From positions 294,772 through 358,771 of the forward strand of contig JAQSWM010000003.1 of NCBI GenBank assembly GCA_029266635.1: 64,000 nt of DNA, read 5' to 3'. Shown piece by piece: positions 27,714 to 36,249 of the stretch (position 1 is the stretch's first letter; each line of letters begins with the position of its first letter). Made by a program: the position numbers and the translations under genes. The notes below the pieces were generated by a model. That model had not been told where the DNA came from. It saw nothing but the letters and a program-made list of their open reading frames with translations, and searched no databases. This DNA is from Sphingobacteriaceae bacterium (GTDB lineage Bacteria; Bacteroidota; Bacteroidia; Sphingobacteriales; Sphingobacteriaceae).

Positions 27714-29558
27714 ATGAACCCATTTAGTACCTTGGGTATCCGTCATGATATTGTTAATGCCATTACTGAACTCGGATTTGAAAATCCGACACCGATCCAG
27801 GAACAAGCCATCCCGGTATTACTTTCAGGCAGCAACGATTTTGTCGGATTAGCTCAAACAGGAACCGGTAAAACGGCAGCTTTCGGCCTGCCCTTATTAG
27901 AACTACTGGACTTTGAGGAAAACTATCCTCAGGCACTCATTTTGTGCCCAACACGTGAATTGTGTTTACAGATCACAAGCGATCTTAAAAAGTATTCAAA
28001 AAATGTAAGGAATGTGAACGTTGTTGCTGTTTACGGCGGCGCCAGCATTTCTGATCAGCTACGCGAAATTAAACGCGGAGTGCAGATTGTAGTTGCAACT
28101 CCCGGCCGTATGCTGGATATTATCAACCGCAAAGCGATTAACTTCTCTGAAGTTAGCTACGTTGTTCTCGACGAGGCTGATGAGATGCTCAACATGGGCT
28201 TTCAGGAAGATATCGACACTATCCTGGCTACCACACCAGACGATAAAAAAACATGGTTATTCTCTGCAACCATGCCCGCAGAAGTGCGCCGCATAGCTAA
28301 GAAATACATGACCGATCCGCATGAGTTAACCATGGGGACCAAAAACACAGGCAACGTAAATATCGAACACGAGTATTTTGTTGTGAAGGCTCGTGATAAA
28401 TATGCTGCGTTCAAACGTATTGTAGATTTTAATCCGGAGATCTTTGGTATTGTATTCTGCCGTACTAAAATTGAAACTCAGGAAATTGCTGAAGCGCTGA
28501 TGAAGGATGGCTATAATGCCGATTCTTTGCATGGCGATTTATCGCAGCAGCAACGCGACCGTGTAATGAAGCGCTACCGCGAACGCAGTATCCAACTGCT
28601 GATCGCTACCGATGTGGCAGCTCGTGGTATCGACGTAAACGATGTTACTCACGTAATTAACTACTCACTTCCTGACGAGATAGAAAACTACACCCATCGC
28701 TCTGGCCGGACTGGTCGTGCAGGTAAAACCGGTGTTTCTATCGCCATTATCAACTCGAAAGAAGTTGGCAAGATCCGTCAGATTGAGCGTGTAATTGGCA
28801 AGCAATTCACCAAGGCAGAGATCCCAACAGGATTTGATGTGTGCGAAAAGCAGTTATTCGGCTTGGTACACAAAGTTCACAACGTTGACGTGAACGAAGA
28901 GCAAATCGAACAGTATCTTCCTCGTATCATGGACGAATTCAAGGACATGGACAAAGAAGAGATCATCAAACGTTTTGCATTCCTTGAATTCAGCCGTTTT
29001 CTTGATTACTATAAAAATGCCCCTGATCTTAATGCTCCGGCATTTGAAGAACGTGGCGGCGACAGGGATCGTGGCGGTCGCACAAGCGAGCGCTATGACC
29101 GTACATCTTCAAGAGGCGATTACACCCGTTTGTTTATCAACCTTGGTTCTGTAGATGATTTTACTCGTGGCGATATGCTCGGCTTCATCTGCAACCAAAG
29201 CAAGATCAGCGGAAAAGCAGTTGGTAAAATCGATCTAAAGGGAGTTTATACTTTCTTCGAAGTCGAAAATAGTTCAGCGCAACAAGTTCAGGATGCTTTT
29301 AAATCTGTTGATTTCCAAGGCAGGAATGTGCGCATTGAATTAGCAGGTGACCGCGGCACTGAAGGTGGCGGCGGCGGCGAACGCAGCGGTGGATATCGTG
29401 GCAACAGCGGTGGCGGTGGCTTCCGTGGCGAACGCAGCGGAGGTGGTAATCGTGGCAACAGTGGCGGTGGCTTCCGCGATTTTTCGGGCAAGCGCCGTGA
29501 AGGCGGCAACTCCGGCGGCACTGGCAAACGCGACGGCGAACGCAAACGCAGATTCTAA
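27714..29558 (+). CDS. DEAD-box ATP-dependent RNA helicase with DbpA-type domain and RGG tail
   Basis: Remodels RNA, probably in ribosome assembly or cold adaptation. It has 614 residues. The helicase core has the Q motif (PTPIQEQAIP), AQTGTGKTAAF, PTRELCLQI, TPGRMLD, DEAD in VVLDEADEM, FSATMP, HGDLSQQQRD, ATDVAARGIDV and HRSGRTGRAGKTG. A DbpA-type RNA-binding domain (about 473-547, TRLFINLGSVDDF) is followed by a Gly/Arg/Ser-rich tail (548-614) with many RGG-like repeats. Long overlapping open frames in the tail on other frames are composition artefacts. It ends in a strong hairpin. Confidence 0.95.
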   Translation: MNPFSTLGIRHDIVNAITELGFENPTPIQEQAIPVLLSGSNDFVGLAQTGTGKTAAFGLPLLELLDFEENYPQALILCPTRELCLQITSDLKKYSKNVRNVNVVAVYGGASISDQLREIKRGVQIVVATPGRMLDIINRKAINFSEVSYVVLDEADEMLNMGFQEDIDTILATTPDDKKTWLFSATMPAEVRRIAKKYMTDPHELTMGTKNTGNVNIEHEYFVVKARDKYAAFKRIVDFNPEIFGIVFCRTKIETQEIAEALMKDGYNADSLHGDLSQQQRDRVMKRYRERSIQLLIATDVAARGIDVNDVTHVINYSLPDEIENYTHRSGRTGRAGKTGVSIAIINSKEVGKIRQIERVIGKQFTKAEIPTGFDVCEKQLFGLVHKVHNVDVNEEQIEQYLPRIMDEFKDMDKEEIIKRFAFLEFSRFLDYYKNAPDLNAPAFEERGGDRDRGGRTSERYDRTSSRGDYTRLFINLGSVDDFTRGDMLGFICNQSKISGKAVGKIDLKGVYTFFEVENSSAQQVQDAFKSVDFQGRNVRIELAGDRGTEGGGGGERSGGYRGNSGGGGFRGERSGGGNRGNSGGGFRDFSGKRREGGNSGGTGKRDGERKRRF

Positions 29559-29570
29559 ATAAATCAAATA

Positions 29571-29605
29571 AATAAGAAGCCCCCGAAGTTCGGGGGCTTC
29601 TTATT
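29571..29605. terminator. Strong bidirectional terminator
   Basis: A 17-bp perfect stem, AATAAGAAGCCCCCGAA (29571-29587) with its complement at 29589-29605. A/T-rich flanks on both sides let it end the helicase gene on one strand and the small membrane-protein gene on the other. Confidence 0.9.
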
Positions 29606-29628
29606 TGTCATGTTGAACAAGAACCTGT

Positions 29629-29653
29629 GTGATGCTGAGCGGAGTCGAAGCAT
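29629..29653. repeat. Half copy of the TGAGCGGAGTCGAAG dispersed repeat
   Basis: GATGCTGAGCGGAGTCGAAG appears between the terminator and the next gene. The same core (TGAGCGGAGTCGAAG) occurs at 47403-47417 in a complete palindrome. The matching second arm is missing here, so this is a fragment or a decayed copy. Confidence 0.55.
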
Positions 29654-29715
29654 TAGCCTTCGGGAGCCTCAGGCTGGCCAATCGCTCTTTCACGCTGATC
29701 GGAGTATAAGCGCTT

Positions 29716-30009
29716 TTAGCTCATTTCCAGATAAACCCGTTTTCCCTCTGGATCTTCGTAAAACTGTCTGTCGTACATATCCAGGTAAACGGCTTCGCCG
29801 TTCGGTCCTTTTACATTATGAAGAAGGCGGTCTTTTAATTGTTCGCCATATTTTAGCAGGTTATTGCCTGCATCCTTAGCCTTTCCTAAAAGGTTGTTGC
29901 CCAAAGTTGTGCCATCTTCCCGCTTACGGAAAAGAAGGATAGAGAGAACTGCTGCACCGGCAGCGATGCCCGCCAGTCCAGCGATATTTTTCATTGAATT
30001 AGTTTTCAT
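29716..30009 (-). CDS. Small membrane-anchored protein, YtxH-like
   Basis: 97 residues. One hydrophobic helix (about 8-26, NIAGLAGIAAGAAVLSILLF) is followed by a basic RKRED and a polar helical region (GNNLLGKAKDAGNNLLKYG) that resembles YtxH-type stress proteins. The C-terminal 35 residues are rich in Tyr and Asp and carry no motif that I know. An in-frame ATG at 29994 would remove five residues. It is monocistronic, with terminators on both sides. The function is unknown. Confidence 0.72.
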   Translation of the reverse strand: MKTNSMKNIAGLAGIAAGAAVLSILLFRKREDGTTLGNNLLGKAKDAGNNLLKYGEQLKDRLLHNVKGPNGEAVYLDMYDRQFYEDPEGKRVYLEMS

Positions 30010-30070
30010 GGTGTCTGTTTTCTTTTAATAACAAGCACCTAAAAAGTAAGTTTTCACTATTTCGCAGAAT

Positions 30071-30100
30071 AAAAAAGCCCGACGAGCATCGCCGGGCTTT
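30071..30100 (-). terminator. Terminator of the TolC/adaptor operon
   Basis: AAAGCCCG and CGGGCTTT form a stem around a small GCGATGCTCGT-type loop; on the minus strand it is followed by a T-run (six A on the plus strand at 30071-30076). It lies about 20 bp past the adaptor gene stop. Confidence 0.82.
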
Positions 30101-30121
30101 CTCTTTATGAATTGAAGGCTA

Positions 30122-31468
30122 TTACTTCTTTTCAGCTGTGAAAAGCTTGTCTTTGCTCACTTTTTCAACTTTCATCCCATCCTTTAGAGTTTTCGATATA
30201 GCGGTGAACGGTCTCGAAACTACTTCTTCGCCACCTTTAAGGCCGCTCAAAATTTCAATGTACGTATCATCCTGAATGCCAGTTGTCACCTGAACCTGCT
30301 TCACTTTTCCTTTGTCAAGCACAAATACATATTCCTTGATTGGTGCATCCGATTTTTTCTCTTCTTCTTGCTCGTCAGTCTTTTCCTTATCGGTGCCTTT
30401 CTTTTTTTCCTCTTCGCGGGTGGTAACTGATTGTATCGGCACAGCGAGGCTGGTTACTTTATTCGTTTCAATATCAACAGTAGCCGAAAGTCCCGGGCGG
30501 AAAGGCGATTTATTCGCAGAGCCTTCCTTCATCAGAGAAGCATAAGACTCTGGGAGCATACGCACCTTAACCGTAAAGTTTGTAACCTGGTCGGCACTTG
30601 CGCCGGTTGTATTTGCCGAACTCGCAATCTCGGTAACCACACCTTTGAATTTCTTTCCCTGGAAAGCATCAACTTCTATTTCCGCTTCATTGTTTAGGGT
30701 TACGCGATTAATATCGCTTTCATTAACATCCACGCTCGCCTCCATGGTGTTCAGGTTTGAAATACGCATGATCTCTGTACCTGCCATTTGCGCTGTACCT
30801 ACCACACGCTCGCCCAATTCCACGCTCAACTTCGATACAACTCCATCAACAGGAGCATAAATTGTTGCTTTTGCAAGATTGTCACCCGCTTCATTCACCG
30901 CTGCTGCCGAACGATCAATTCCATATCTGGAACTTATAACATTCTGCCTCAAAGCCTCCAGGTTTGCTTTCGCTGCCTGGTATTGTGCCTGTGCCGACTC
31001 GAACTCAGCCGTTGACAGCACCTTCTGCTTGTAAAGCTCAGCACTCCGTTTGTAAGATGACTCTGTGTTCCTGAAATTGGCTTCTGCCTGTTTCAGCTGC
31101 TGCGCAGTAGAGTTTAATTGTGCTTTTTGACTATTCAATGAAGCTACCGCCTGATTATATCCTGATTTCAAAATGTCGGGACGAATACGTGCCAGCAGCT
31201 GGCCTTTCTTCACCACGTCGCCCTCTTTAATTGGCAGGTCAACAATCTCCCCTGAAACCTCGGAGCTGAGCTTCACCTCCGTTTCCGGCTGGATCTTTCC
31301 GCTTGCCGACACAGTTTCTTTTATGGTACGCTTTTCAACTTTATCGACAGCAACCTGGGTAACATCGCCCTTTCCGAACCAACCAAGCTTATTGCCGGTG
31401 ATTGCGAGCGCAAGGAGTACGGCTGCGCCGATAAGAACGTATCTGATGGTATTTTTTTTCTTTGCCAT
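30122..31468 (-). CDS. HlyD/MacA-type periplasmic adaptor of an efflux system
   Basis: Links an inner-membrane exporter to an outer-membrane channel. It has 448 residues. A membrane anchor (about 9-26) precedes a lipoyl/barrel-sandwich half (VSASGKIQPETEVKLSSEVSG), a long alpha hairpin coiled coil (about 100-190), the second lipoyl half (ATIYAPVDGVVSKLSVELG), a beta-barrel, and a charged Glu/Lys-rich insert (about 345-375) before the C-terminal domain. It lies 18 bp after the TolC gene. No ABC permease or RND pump gene follows; a terminator does. The pump must be encoded elsewhere. Confidence 0.9.
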   Translation of the reverse strand: MAKKKNTIRYVLIGAAVLLALAITGNKLGWFGKGDVTQVAVDKVEKRTIKETVSASGKIQPETEVKLSSEVSGEIVDLPIKEGDVVKKGQLLARIRPDILKSGYNQAVASLNSQKAQLNSTAQQLKQAEANFRNTESSYKRSAELYKQKVLSTAEFESAQAQYQAAKANLEALRQNVISSRYGIDRSAAAVNEAGDNLAKATIYAPVDGVVSKLSVELGERVVGTAQMAGTEIMRISNLNTMEASVDVNESDINRVTLNNEAEIEVDAFQGKKFKGVVTEIASSANTTGASADQVTNFTVKVRMLPESYASLMKEGSANKSPFRPGLSATVDIETNKVTSLAVPIQSVTTREEEKKKGTDKEKTDEQEEEKKSDAPIKEYVFVLDKGKVKQVQVTTGIQDDTYIEILSGLKGGEEVVSRPFTAISKTLKDGMKVEKVSKDKLFTAEKK

Positions 31469-31486
31469 TATAAATTGGGATGTTGA

Positions 31487-32926
31487 TTAGAAGCTGATTG
31501 GGTTTCCAAGGTAATAGTCAATCACCTTGTTGCGGAAAATAAGGTTGTATTTCGCCTGGATCATGTTGAACTGGGCAGTATTCAGGTTGGTTTGTGCCTG
31601 GTTAAACTCCAGTGAGTTCACCAAGCCAACAGTATATCGCTGCTGAGTTGCTTTGAATGCATCCAGCTGTGAGTTGTAAGCGCTTTGGGCGGATGCATAG
31701 CTTTTCTCCGCAGCACGAAGATCTAAAACTGCCTGATTGATGGTTTTATTCAGGTTGTTCTTTGTGAGCTGTTGCGATAGCTCGGCGTTTTGTACGCTTA
31801 TCTTTGCACGCCTAACGCTTGACCGAGCCGAAAAGCCATTGAAGATGGGAATGCTGAGGCTAAAGCCAAAGCCCTGGTTGAAGTTCTGATTTACCTGATC
31901 AAAGAAAGGGATATCGTAAGTTGTAGAAGTAAAAGCCTGAGTAACTACAGGCTCGTTGGTAGTTTGGGTAACCCCGATCTGCCTCAGGCCGCTGGCCACC
32001 ACTGTGCTTCCAAAACGATTATTTGAGTATCCGGAGCCAAGGCTCGCCCCCAAACTAAGCCTTGGCATGTAATTGCCCCGGGCGATGTCCACGCCTTTTT
32101 GTGCAGCAAGCAGGTTGTAATTCGATAACCTTACGTCAGGATAATTCTCTGTCGCTTTTGCAAATACTTCTTCCGGTGTGCCGCGATAAATATTTCCGAT
32201 TTCATTGATCGCGGGAGCAACCACTTCAAACTTTGATGCCGGATCACGTTCCATTAACTGCGCCAGGTTCAGGTAAGAAATATCAAGTTGATTCTGATTG
32301 TTGGTCAGGTTAAGCTCTGAGCTTGCCACCTGCGATTTGGCCAGCGAAAGATCGGCAGTTGTGTTGTTGCCAACGTTGAAGAGCTTCTGCACCCTGTCTA
32401 ACTGCTGACGGGTGATATCCAGCTGCTGCTGAGCCGCCAGGACGAGATCGGCATTGTTTAACACCTGCAGGTAAGTACTTACAACAAGCAGCGTAAGATC
32501 GTTTTTCATCTTCTGCGTATTGCTTTTGTCGGCTTCAAGTTGATACTTATTCTGAGCAATCTGATTGATCTTTTGAAAGCCCTGGAATAGGGCTACGTTT
32601 GAGGAAAGGGAGCCATTGGAGTTTGCGATAGAATTATTCACGAACTGACGGGTAGTAGGGTCCTCGCTTCGCCCGAAGCTAAAATTTTGGTTGGCGGAAG
32701 CATTCAGGTTTGGCAGCAATGCATATTTCGACTGCTGTATAGCCTCCTGAGACAATGCTTCGCTCAACGCAACCTGTTTAATCTGCAAGTTATTGTCGAG
32801 CGTATTCTGTATGGCCTGCTGCAGCGTGATCTTTTCCTGCGCCTGCGCCTGAACGCTGAGCAGCATCGCTACTGCTAGTGCCTTGTGCAGTGGGCGGGTT
32901 GATATAAATCTGATAATAGTATTCAT
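31487..32926 (-). CDS. TolC family outer membrane efflux protein
   Basis: Outer-membrane channel working with the downstream adaptor. I chose the ATG at 32926 because it gives a signal peptide (MNTIIRFISTRPLHKALAV to VQAQAQ); a GTG at 32962 and an ATG at 32941 would add residues in front. The product is 479 residues with two outer membrane efflux repeats, rich in heptads (ILQQAIQNTLDNNLQIKQ-like, LAAQQQLDITRQQLDRVQ). Surface loops near 270-310 are Asn/Thr rich. The promoter lies in the divergent gap with the deacetylase gene. Confidence 0.9.
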   Translation of the reverse strand: MNTIIRFISTRPLHKALAVAMLLSVQAQAQEKITLQQAIQNTLDNNLQIKQVALSEALSQEAIQQSKYALLPNLNASANQNFSFGRSEDPTTRQFVNNSIANSNGSLSSNVALFQGFQKINQIAQNKYQLEADKSNTQKMKNDLTLLVVSTYLQVLNNADLVLAAQQQLDITRQQLDRVQKLFNVGNNTTADLSLAKSQVASSELNLTNNQNQLDISYLNLAQLMERDPASKFEVVAPAINEIGNIYRGTPEEVFAKATENYPDVRLSNYNLLAAQKGVDIARGNYMPRLSLGASLGSGYSNNRFGSTVVASGLRQIGVTQTTNEPVVTQAFTSTTYDIPFFDQVNQNFNQGFGFSLSIPIFNGFSARSSVRRAKISVQNAELSQQLTKNNLNKTINQAVLDLRAAEKSYASAQSAYNSQLDAFKATQQRYTVGLVNSLEFNQAQTNLNTAQFNMIQAKYNLIFRNKVIDYYLGNPISF

Positions 32927-33010
32927 AAGGCTTGGGTTCATGCCGAACCGTTTAATATCCACTAATTTACTTCCACATCAACTATCTTCGCAAGATAATT
33001 GAAATTGCCG

Positions 33011-33619
33011 ATGTATCTCGTCAAAACTCCATTTTGGCTGCGCTGGCTTTATCCCGGACTGGTGTGGCATAAAGAAAGGAGCCAGAAACTCATCTATCTC
33101 ACCTTTGACGATGGCCCCATCCCCGTTGTTACACCCTTTGTATTAAAAACTTTAAAAGCCTTCAATGCCAAAGCCACCTTTTTTTGCATCGGCGATAATG
33201 TCCAGAAGCATCCTGATATATATGAGCAAGTGCTGGCGGATGGGCATCGCGTAGGCAATCACACCTTTAATCATTTGAAAGGCTGGGATACCCTCGACAC
33301 AGAATACCTGGAAAACGTAGCAAAATGTGCAGAACTGGTAAACTCCAACCTCTTCCGCCCACCCTATGGCAGAGCAAAGAAATCTCAATACTCAATACTC
33401 AATACCCGATACTCATCTGTCATGTGGGATGTCCTTAGCGGCGATTTCGACACCAGCCTCAAACCTGAGAAATGCCTAAAGAACGTAACAAGACATACTG
33501 AAAATGGCTCGATAGTAGTTTTTCACGATAGCGTGAAAGCTTTTGAGCGGCTAGAGTATACACTGCCCCGGGCGCTTGAGGCCTGGAGAACTGAAGGTTT
33601 TCAGTTTGGCATATTATAA
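33011..33619 (+). CDS. Polysaccharide deacetylase family protein (NodB homology)
   Basis: Metal-dependent N- or O-deacetylase. I chose the ATG at 33011 over a TTG at 32999; 202 residues. Motif 1 is TFDDGP (Asp33-Asp34), motif 2 is HTFNH (His84, His88) and motif 3 RPPYGR (near 118). Later motifs are present in weaker form (VMWDVLSGDFD, GSIVVFHDS). There is no signal peptide, only a hydrophobic N-terminus (FWLRWLYPGLVW). The substrate cannot be told from sequence; cell-wall glycans are possible. Confidence 0.9.
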   Translation: MYLVKTPFWLRWLYPGLVWHKERSQKLIYLTFDDGPIPVVTPFVLKTLKAFNAKATFFCIGDNVQKHPDIYEQVLADGHRVGNHTFNHLKGWDTLDTEYLENVAKCAELVNSNLFRPPYGRAKKSQYSILNTRYSSVMWDVLSGDFDTSLKPEKCLKNVTRHTENGSIVVFHDSVKAFERLEYTLPRALEAWRTEGFQFGIL

Positions 33620-33660
33620 CACTGGGATCTAGACAGTGTCGTGCGTATGCCTTAATTAAC

Positions 33661-33730
33661 CGTCACTTCGACGCAGGGGAAGCGTGTTGTTCCATCAACA
33701 GATATCTCCTCGTGCCTCGTCGATATGACG
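33661..33730. repeat. Palindromic intergenic repeat, copy A
   Basis: First of four copies of a 70-80 bp element. The ends are inverted (CGTCA at 33661, TGACG at 33726-33730). The 3' half, from ACAGATATCTCCTCGTG to GATATGACG, is nearly identical in all copies and holds its own ATATC/GATAT arms. It fills most of the 143-bp gap after the deacetylase gene. Confidence 0.75.
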
Positions 33731-33762
33731 TTATTAAATGCGTACCGTCACTTCAATTGCAC

Positions 33763-34215
33763 TTATTGTTTCCCAATCTCCTCCGCCAGCCCTACCAAAA
33801 TCCCTTCCGCTCCCCTGATATAACACAGCTTATACGAATTCTCATACTGAACCACCTCCCCAACCAGTTCTGCACCATGCTTCACCAGCCGCGACACCAG
33901 CTCGTCTATATCTTTAACAGTGAACATGGCACGTAAGTAGCCGAGCGAGTTTACAGGAGCTGTGCGGTGATCTGAAATGATTTCAGGGCTGATAAACCGT
34001 GAAAGTTCAAGGCGGCTGTGCCCATCCGGAGTGATCATCATGGCAATTTCTACCTGCTGGTTGCCTAGTCCGGTAACCCTGCCTGCCCATTCGCCCTCTA
34101 TCATTGCCCGCCCTTCCAGCTTCAGGCCTATTTCGCTGAAAAAAGCAATAGCTTTATCCAAAGATTCGACAACGATGCCCATGTTGTCCATCCGTAGCAG
34201 TTTGTTTTCTTTCAT
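33763..34215 (-). CDS. VOC superfamily (glyoxalase/dioxygenase-like) protein
   Basis: 150 residues with two beta-alpha-beta-beta-beta units: MDNMGIVVESLDKAIAFFSEIGL at the N-terminus and AMFTVKDIDELVSRLVKHGAEL in the second half. Metal-ligand candidates include Glu residues in VEIAMMITPDG and near the C-terminus. No specific activity can be assigned; VOC proteins include glyoxalases, fosfomycin-resistance enzymes and dioxygenases. It may share a transcript with the acetyltransferase gene upstream (35 bp gap). Confidence 0.88.
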   Translation of the reverse strand: MKENKLLRMDNMGIVVESLDKAIAFFSEIGLKLEGRAMIEGEWAGRVTGLGNQQVEIAMMITPDGHSRLELSRFISPEIISDHRTAPVNSLGYLRAMFTVKDIDELVSRLVKHGAELVGEVVQYENSYKLCYIRGAEGILVGLAEEIGKQ

Positions 34216-34250
34216 AGGTTATTCTTGTGTATGAGCAGCCTAACTGGCAA

Positions 34251-34718
34251 TTAATCCAAATCTTTCTTCATTACTACAATGTCCTTCCCGCCCAGCTCAA
34301 GCCGCTCCAATTCCTGCCATTCGAGCCGCTTGTATAAACTTTCTGCGGTGTGGGTGAACAGATAGATATCTTTAAGTCCGAGGCGTTTTGCATGCTCCTG
34401 AATGTGATTACAAATCATTGCTCCCAAGGCCTTTCGCCTGAACTCTGGCTTTGTATACACTAAAGCTAACCAATGTTTATAAACCTTTAAGCGGGGCTCT
34501 TTGTCGAGAAGGCCGACATGAGTGTATAGCCCGCCTGTTGCAATGGGTTCGTTGAGCGTCAATAAAACCTGGAACTCTGAATTATCAGCCGAAAGCTTTT
34601 TTGTTTTTTCTATTGTCGCCTGCACAGGGATGTTCCACTCGCTTAAATACCAATCCGCAATGAGTTTAATGTTTTCGTCGTCGTTAGGCCTTATTAGTTG
34701 ATATTCAATTTCTGTCAT
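34251..34718 (-). CDS. GNAT family acetyltransferase
   Basis: 155 residues. The acetyl-CoA-binding motif A is FRRKALGAMICNHIQEHAKRLG (about 100-122), preceded by WLALVYTKPE and followed by DIYLFTHTAESLYKRLEW, typical of GNAT motif B. No specific substrate can be named. It is read in the same direction as the VOC gene. Confidence 0.9.
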   Translation of the reverse strand: MTEIEYQLIRPNDDENIKLIADWYLSEWNIPVQATIEKTKKLSADNSEFQVLLTLNEPIATGGLYTHVGLLDKEPRLKVYKHWLALVYTKPEFRRKALGAMICNHIQEHAKRLGLKDIYLFTHTAESLYKRLEWQELERLELGGKDIVVMKKDLD

Positions 34719-34817
34719 AAGTGAATGGCAATCATTGCCGGGTCTTTTTGCTACAGCTAATTTACTGTTCTGCAGGTTAGCCGGTATGCCCTGGCAGAAG
34801 TTTCTGATGGCATTAAC

Positions 34818-34884
34818 TTACTTCGACGCAGGAGAAGTCTGTTTTCCAACCACAGATATCTCCTCGTGCCTCGTCGATATGACG
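34818..34884. repeat. Palindromic intergenic repeat, copy B
   Basis: Same element as copy A: TACTTCGACGCAGGAGAAG at the 5' side, and a 3' half that matches copy A base for base over about 33 bp, ending GATATGACG. Confidence 0.75.
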
Positions 34885-34942
34885 TTCAAAAATTAATTCT
34901 CGTCGTGCCTCCTTAGGATGACAAACGATTCAGCTAAGCTTT

Positions 34943-35030
34943 ATGTCATCCCGAATCCGCCAGTTGGCGGAGAGGGAACTTAGTAAATCGTACCACTAAG
35001 TTCCTTCCTCGTGCGTCTTCAGGATGACAT
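34943..35030. repeat. Long stem-loop repeat element
   Basis: ATGTCATCC (34943-34951) pairs with GGATGACAT (35022-35030). Inside, GGAACTTAGT (34975-34984) pairs with ACTAAGTTCC (34995-35004). A smaller TCCGCC/GGCGGA hairpin (34956-34971) sits on the left arm. It resembles the common Bacteroidota GTCATCC...GGATGAC intergenic palindromes. Confidence 0.7.
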
Positions 35031-35137
35031 GGTGCGTAGGGATAGTGCTTTAACGAAGAGATCGCCACGTCGTGCCTCCTCGCGATGACGCGAAGAAACA
35101 GGGCTTGTGCCCCGGCTGCAGAGTCCGCACTCCTGGC

Positions 35138-35145
35138 TATCTTTG
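35138..35145 (+). promoter_or_regulatory. TATCTTTG -7 box directly before the Crp-like gene
   Basis: Exact TAnnTTTG box, one base before the ATG at 35147. A transcript starting a few bases downstream would be leaderless, or would use the ATG at 35165. No TTG at the -33 distance is seen. Confidence 0.5.
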
Positions 35146-35146
35146 C

Positions 35147-35740
35147 ATGAACCACAGCAACTCAATGACCGACAAACTCAAAGCCCACATCCTCAGGTTT
35201 GCTACCATCAGCGAACCAGACCTTGTCCGGGTACTCAGCTTCTTCAAGCCCATGGAGGTAGCTAAAAAACAGAACCTGCTGGAGGAAGGGAGGGTCTGTA
35301 AAGCCAATTACTTTGTGGTGTCGGGGTGCTTGCGGATGTTTTTTGTCAATGAGAAGGGGGTGGAGCAAACCACACAATTTGCGCTCGAGAACTGGTGGCT
35401 GGCAGATTATACATCATTTTCATCGGGCAAGCCATCCGACTATTACATACAGGCGGTAGAGCGTTCAGAAGTGTTATGTATCGACCAAGCTGCCGAGGAA
35501 AAAATGCTGCAACAATTCCCTGCCATGGAACGGTATTTCAGGGCGATACATCAGCGGGCACATGCGGCTGCGCAGTTCAGGATCAGGAACCTGTACCGCT
35601 TATCGCGGGAGGAGATCTATCACGATTTCAGCAGGCAATTTCCTGAGTTTGTGCAACGCATCCCGCAGTATCTGCTCGCTTCATACCTCGGGTTCACTCC
35701 CGAATACCTCAGCGAAATACGTGCTAAGCGCATTTCTTAA
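35147..35740 (+). CDS. Crp/Fnr family transcriptional regulator
   Basis: 197 residues from the ATG at 35147 (the frame is open further upstream, but without a credible start); the ATG at 35165 is also possible, given the promoter box that abuts 35147. An N-terminal cyclic-nucleotide-binding fold (about 20-120, EEGRVCKANYFVVSGCLRMF) is followed by a short Crp-type helix-turn-helix (about 165-195, IPQYLLASYLGFTPEYLSEIR). The Crp Arg/Glu cAMP contacts are not recognisable, so the ligand is unknown. It probably controls the carboxymuconolactone-decarboxylase-like gene 61 bp downstream, a pairing common in Bacteroidota. Confidence 0.9.
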   Translation: MNHSNSMTDKLKAHILRFATISEPDLVRVLSFFKPMEVAKKQNLLEEGRVCKANYFVVSGCLRMFFVNEKGVEQTTQFALENWWLADYTSFSSGKPSDYYIQAVERSEVLCIDQAAEEKMLQQFPAMERYFRAIHQRAHAAAQFRIRNLYRLSREEIYHDFSRQFPEFVQRIPQYLLASYLGFTPEYLSEIRAKRIS

Positions 35741-35773
35741 ACCAGTTTAAGAATTCCGGGCAGCTCTGCAAGC

Positions 35774-35781
35774 TACCTTTG
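35774..35781 (+). promoter_or_regulatory. TACCTTTG -7 box of the AhpD-like gene
   Basis: Exact TAnnTTTG match 20 bp before the ATG at 35802, in the gap after the Crp-like gene, so this gene can be transcribed separately from its putative regulator. Confidence 0.5.
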
Positions 35782-35801
35782 AACCATAATCTTAAAAGAA
35801 A

Positions 35802-36239
35802 ATGGAACAAAGAGTAAACATTGAGAAAACACTTCCGGAAGCATACAAAACCATGATCAGCTTGTCGGGGGTGGTTGGCAAAGCAGGTTTATCCGCTATT
35901 CAAAAGCACCTGATCAAAGTACGCGTTTCGCAGATCAATTCCTGCGCATATTGCATCAACATGCATACCCTGGAGGCACTGAAGGCCGGCGAAACACAGC
36001 AACGCCTGTTCGTACTGAGCGCATGGAGAGAAACCGATCTTTTTACTGCCGAAGAAAAAGCCCTTCTTGCCCTTGCAGAAGAAGTTACACTGATACACGC
36101 CCAGGGGATATCGGATAATGTATACCGGGAAGCATCACAGTTTTTCAGTGAAGAGCGTATTGCCGAAATCATCATGTCGGCTATTGTTATGAGCTCCTGG
36201 AACCGTATCGCGATAAGCGGGCATATGCCGATTGGCTGA
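35802..36239 (+). CDS. Carboxymuconolactone decarboxylase/AhpD family protein
   Basis: 145 residues, all helical. The AhpD-type redox motif is complete: Cys48, Cys51 and His55 in SCAYCINMH. This points to peroxidase-linked thiol chemistry rather than true decarboxylation, since the CxxCxxxH version is the AhpD one (family knowledge). Cytoplasmic. It follows the Crp-like gene in the same direction and is followed by two copies of the palindromic repeat. Confidence 0.92.
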   Translation: MEQRVNIEKTLPEAYKTMISLSGVVGKAGLSAIQKHLIKVRVSQINSCAYCINMHTLEALKAGETQQRLFVLSAWRETDLFTAEEKALLALAEEVTLIHAQGISDNVYREASQFFSEERIAEIIMSAIVMSSWNRIAISGHMPIG

Positions 36240-36249
36240 TACGAGCAAT

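Larger units (their letters stand above)
34719..35146. other. Repeat-rich intergenic region
   Basis: 428 bp without a gene, between divergently read genes. It contains palindromic repeat copy B (34818-34884), a long stem-loop element (34943-35030), two shorter related pieces (CGTCGTGCCTCCTTAGGATG at 34901-34920 and CGTCGTGCCTCCTCGCGATG at 35069-35088), and a promoter -7 box just before the Crp-like gene. Confidence 0.7.

Noticed and set aside
29288..29567. Pro- and Ala-rich open frames overlapping the end of the helicase gene
   Set aside because: They come from translating the Gly/Arg-rich tail coding sequence in other frames; their composition is pure repeat artefact.
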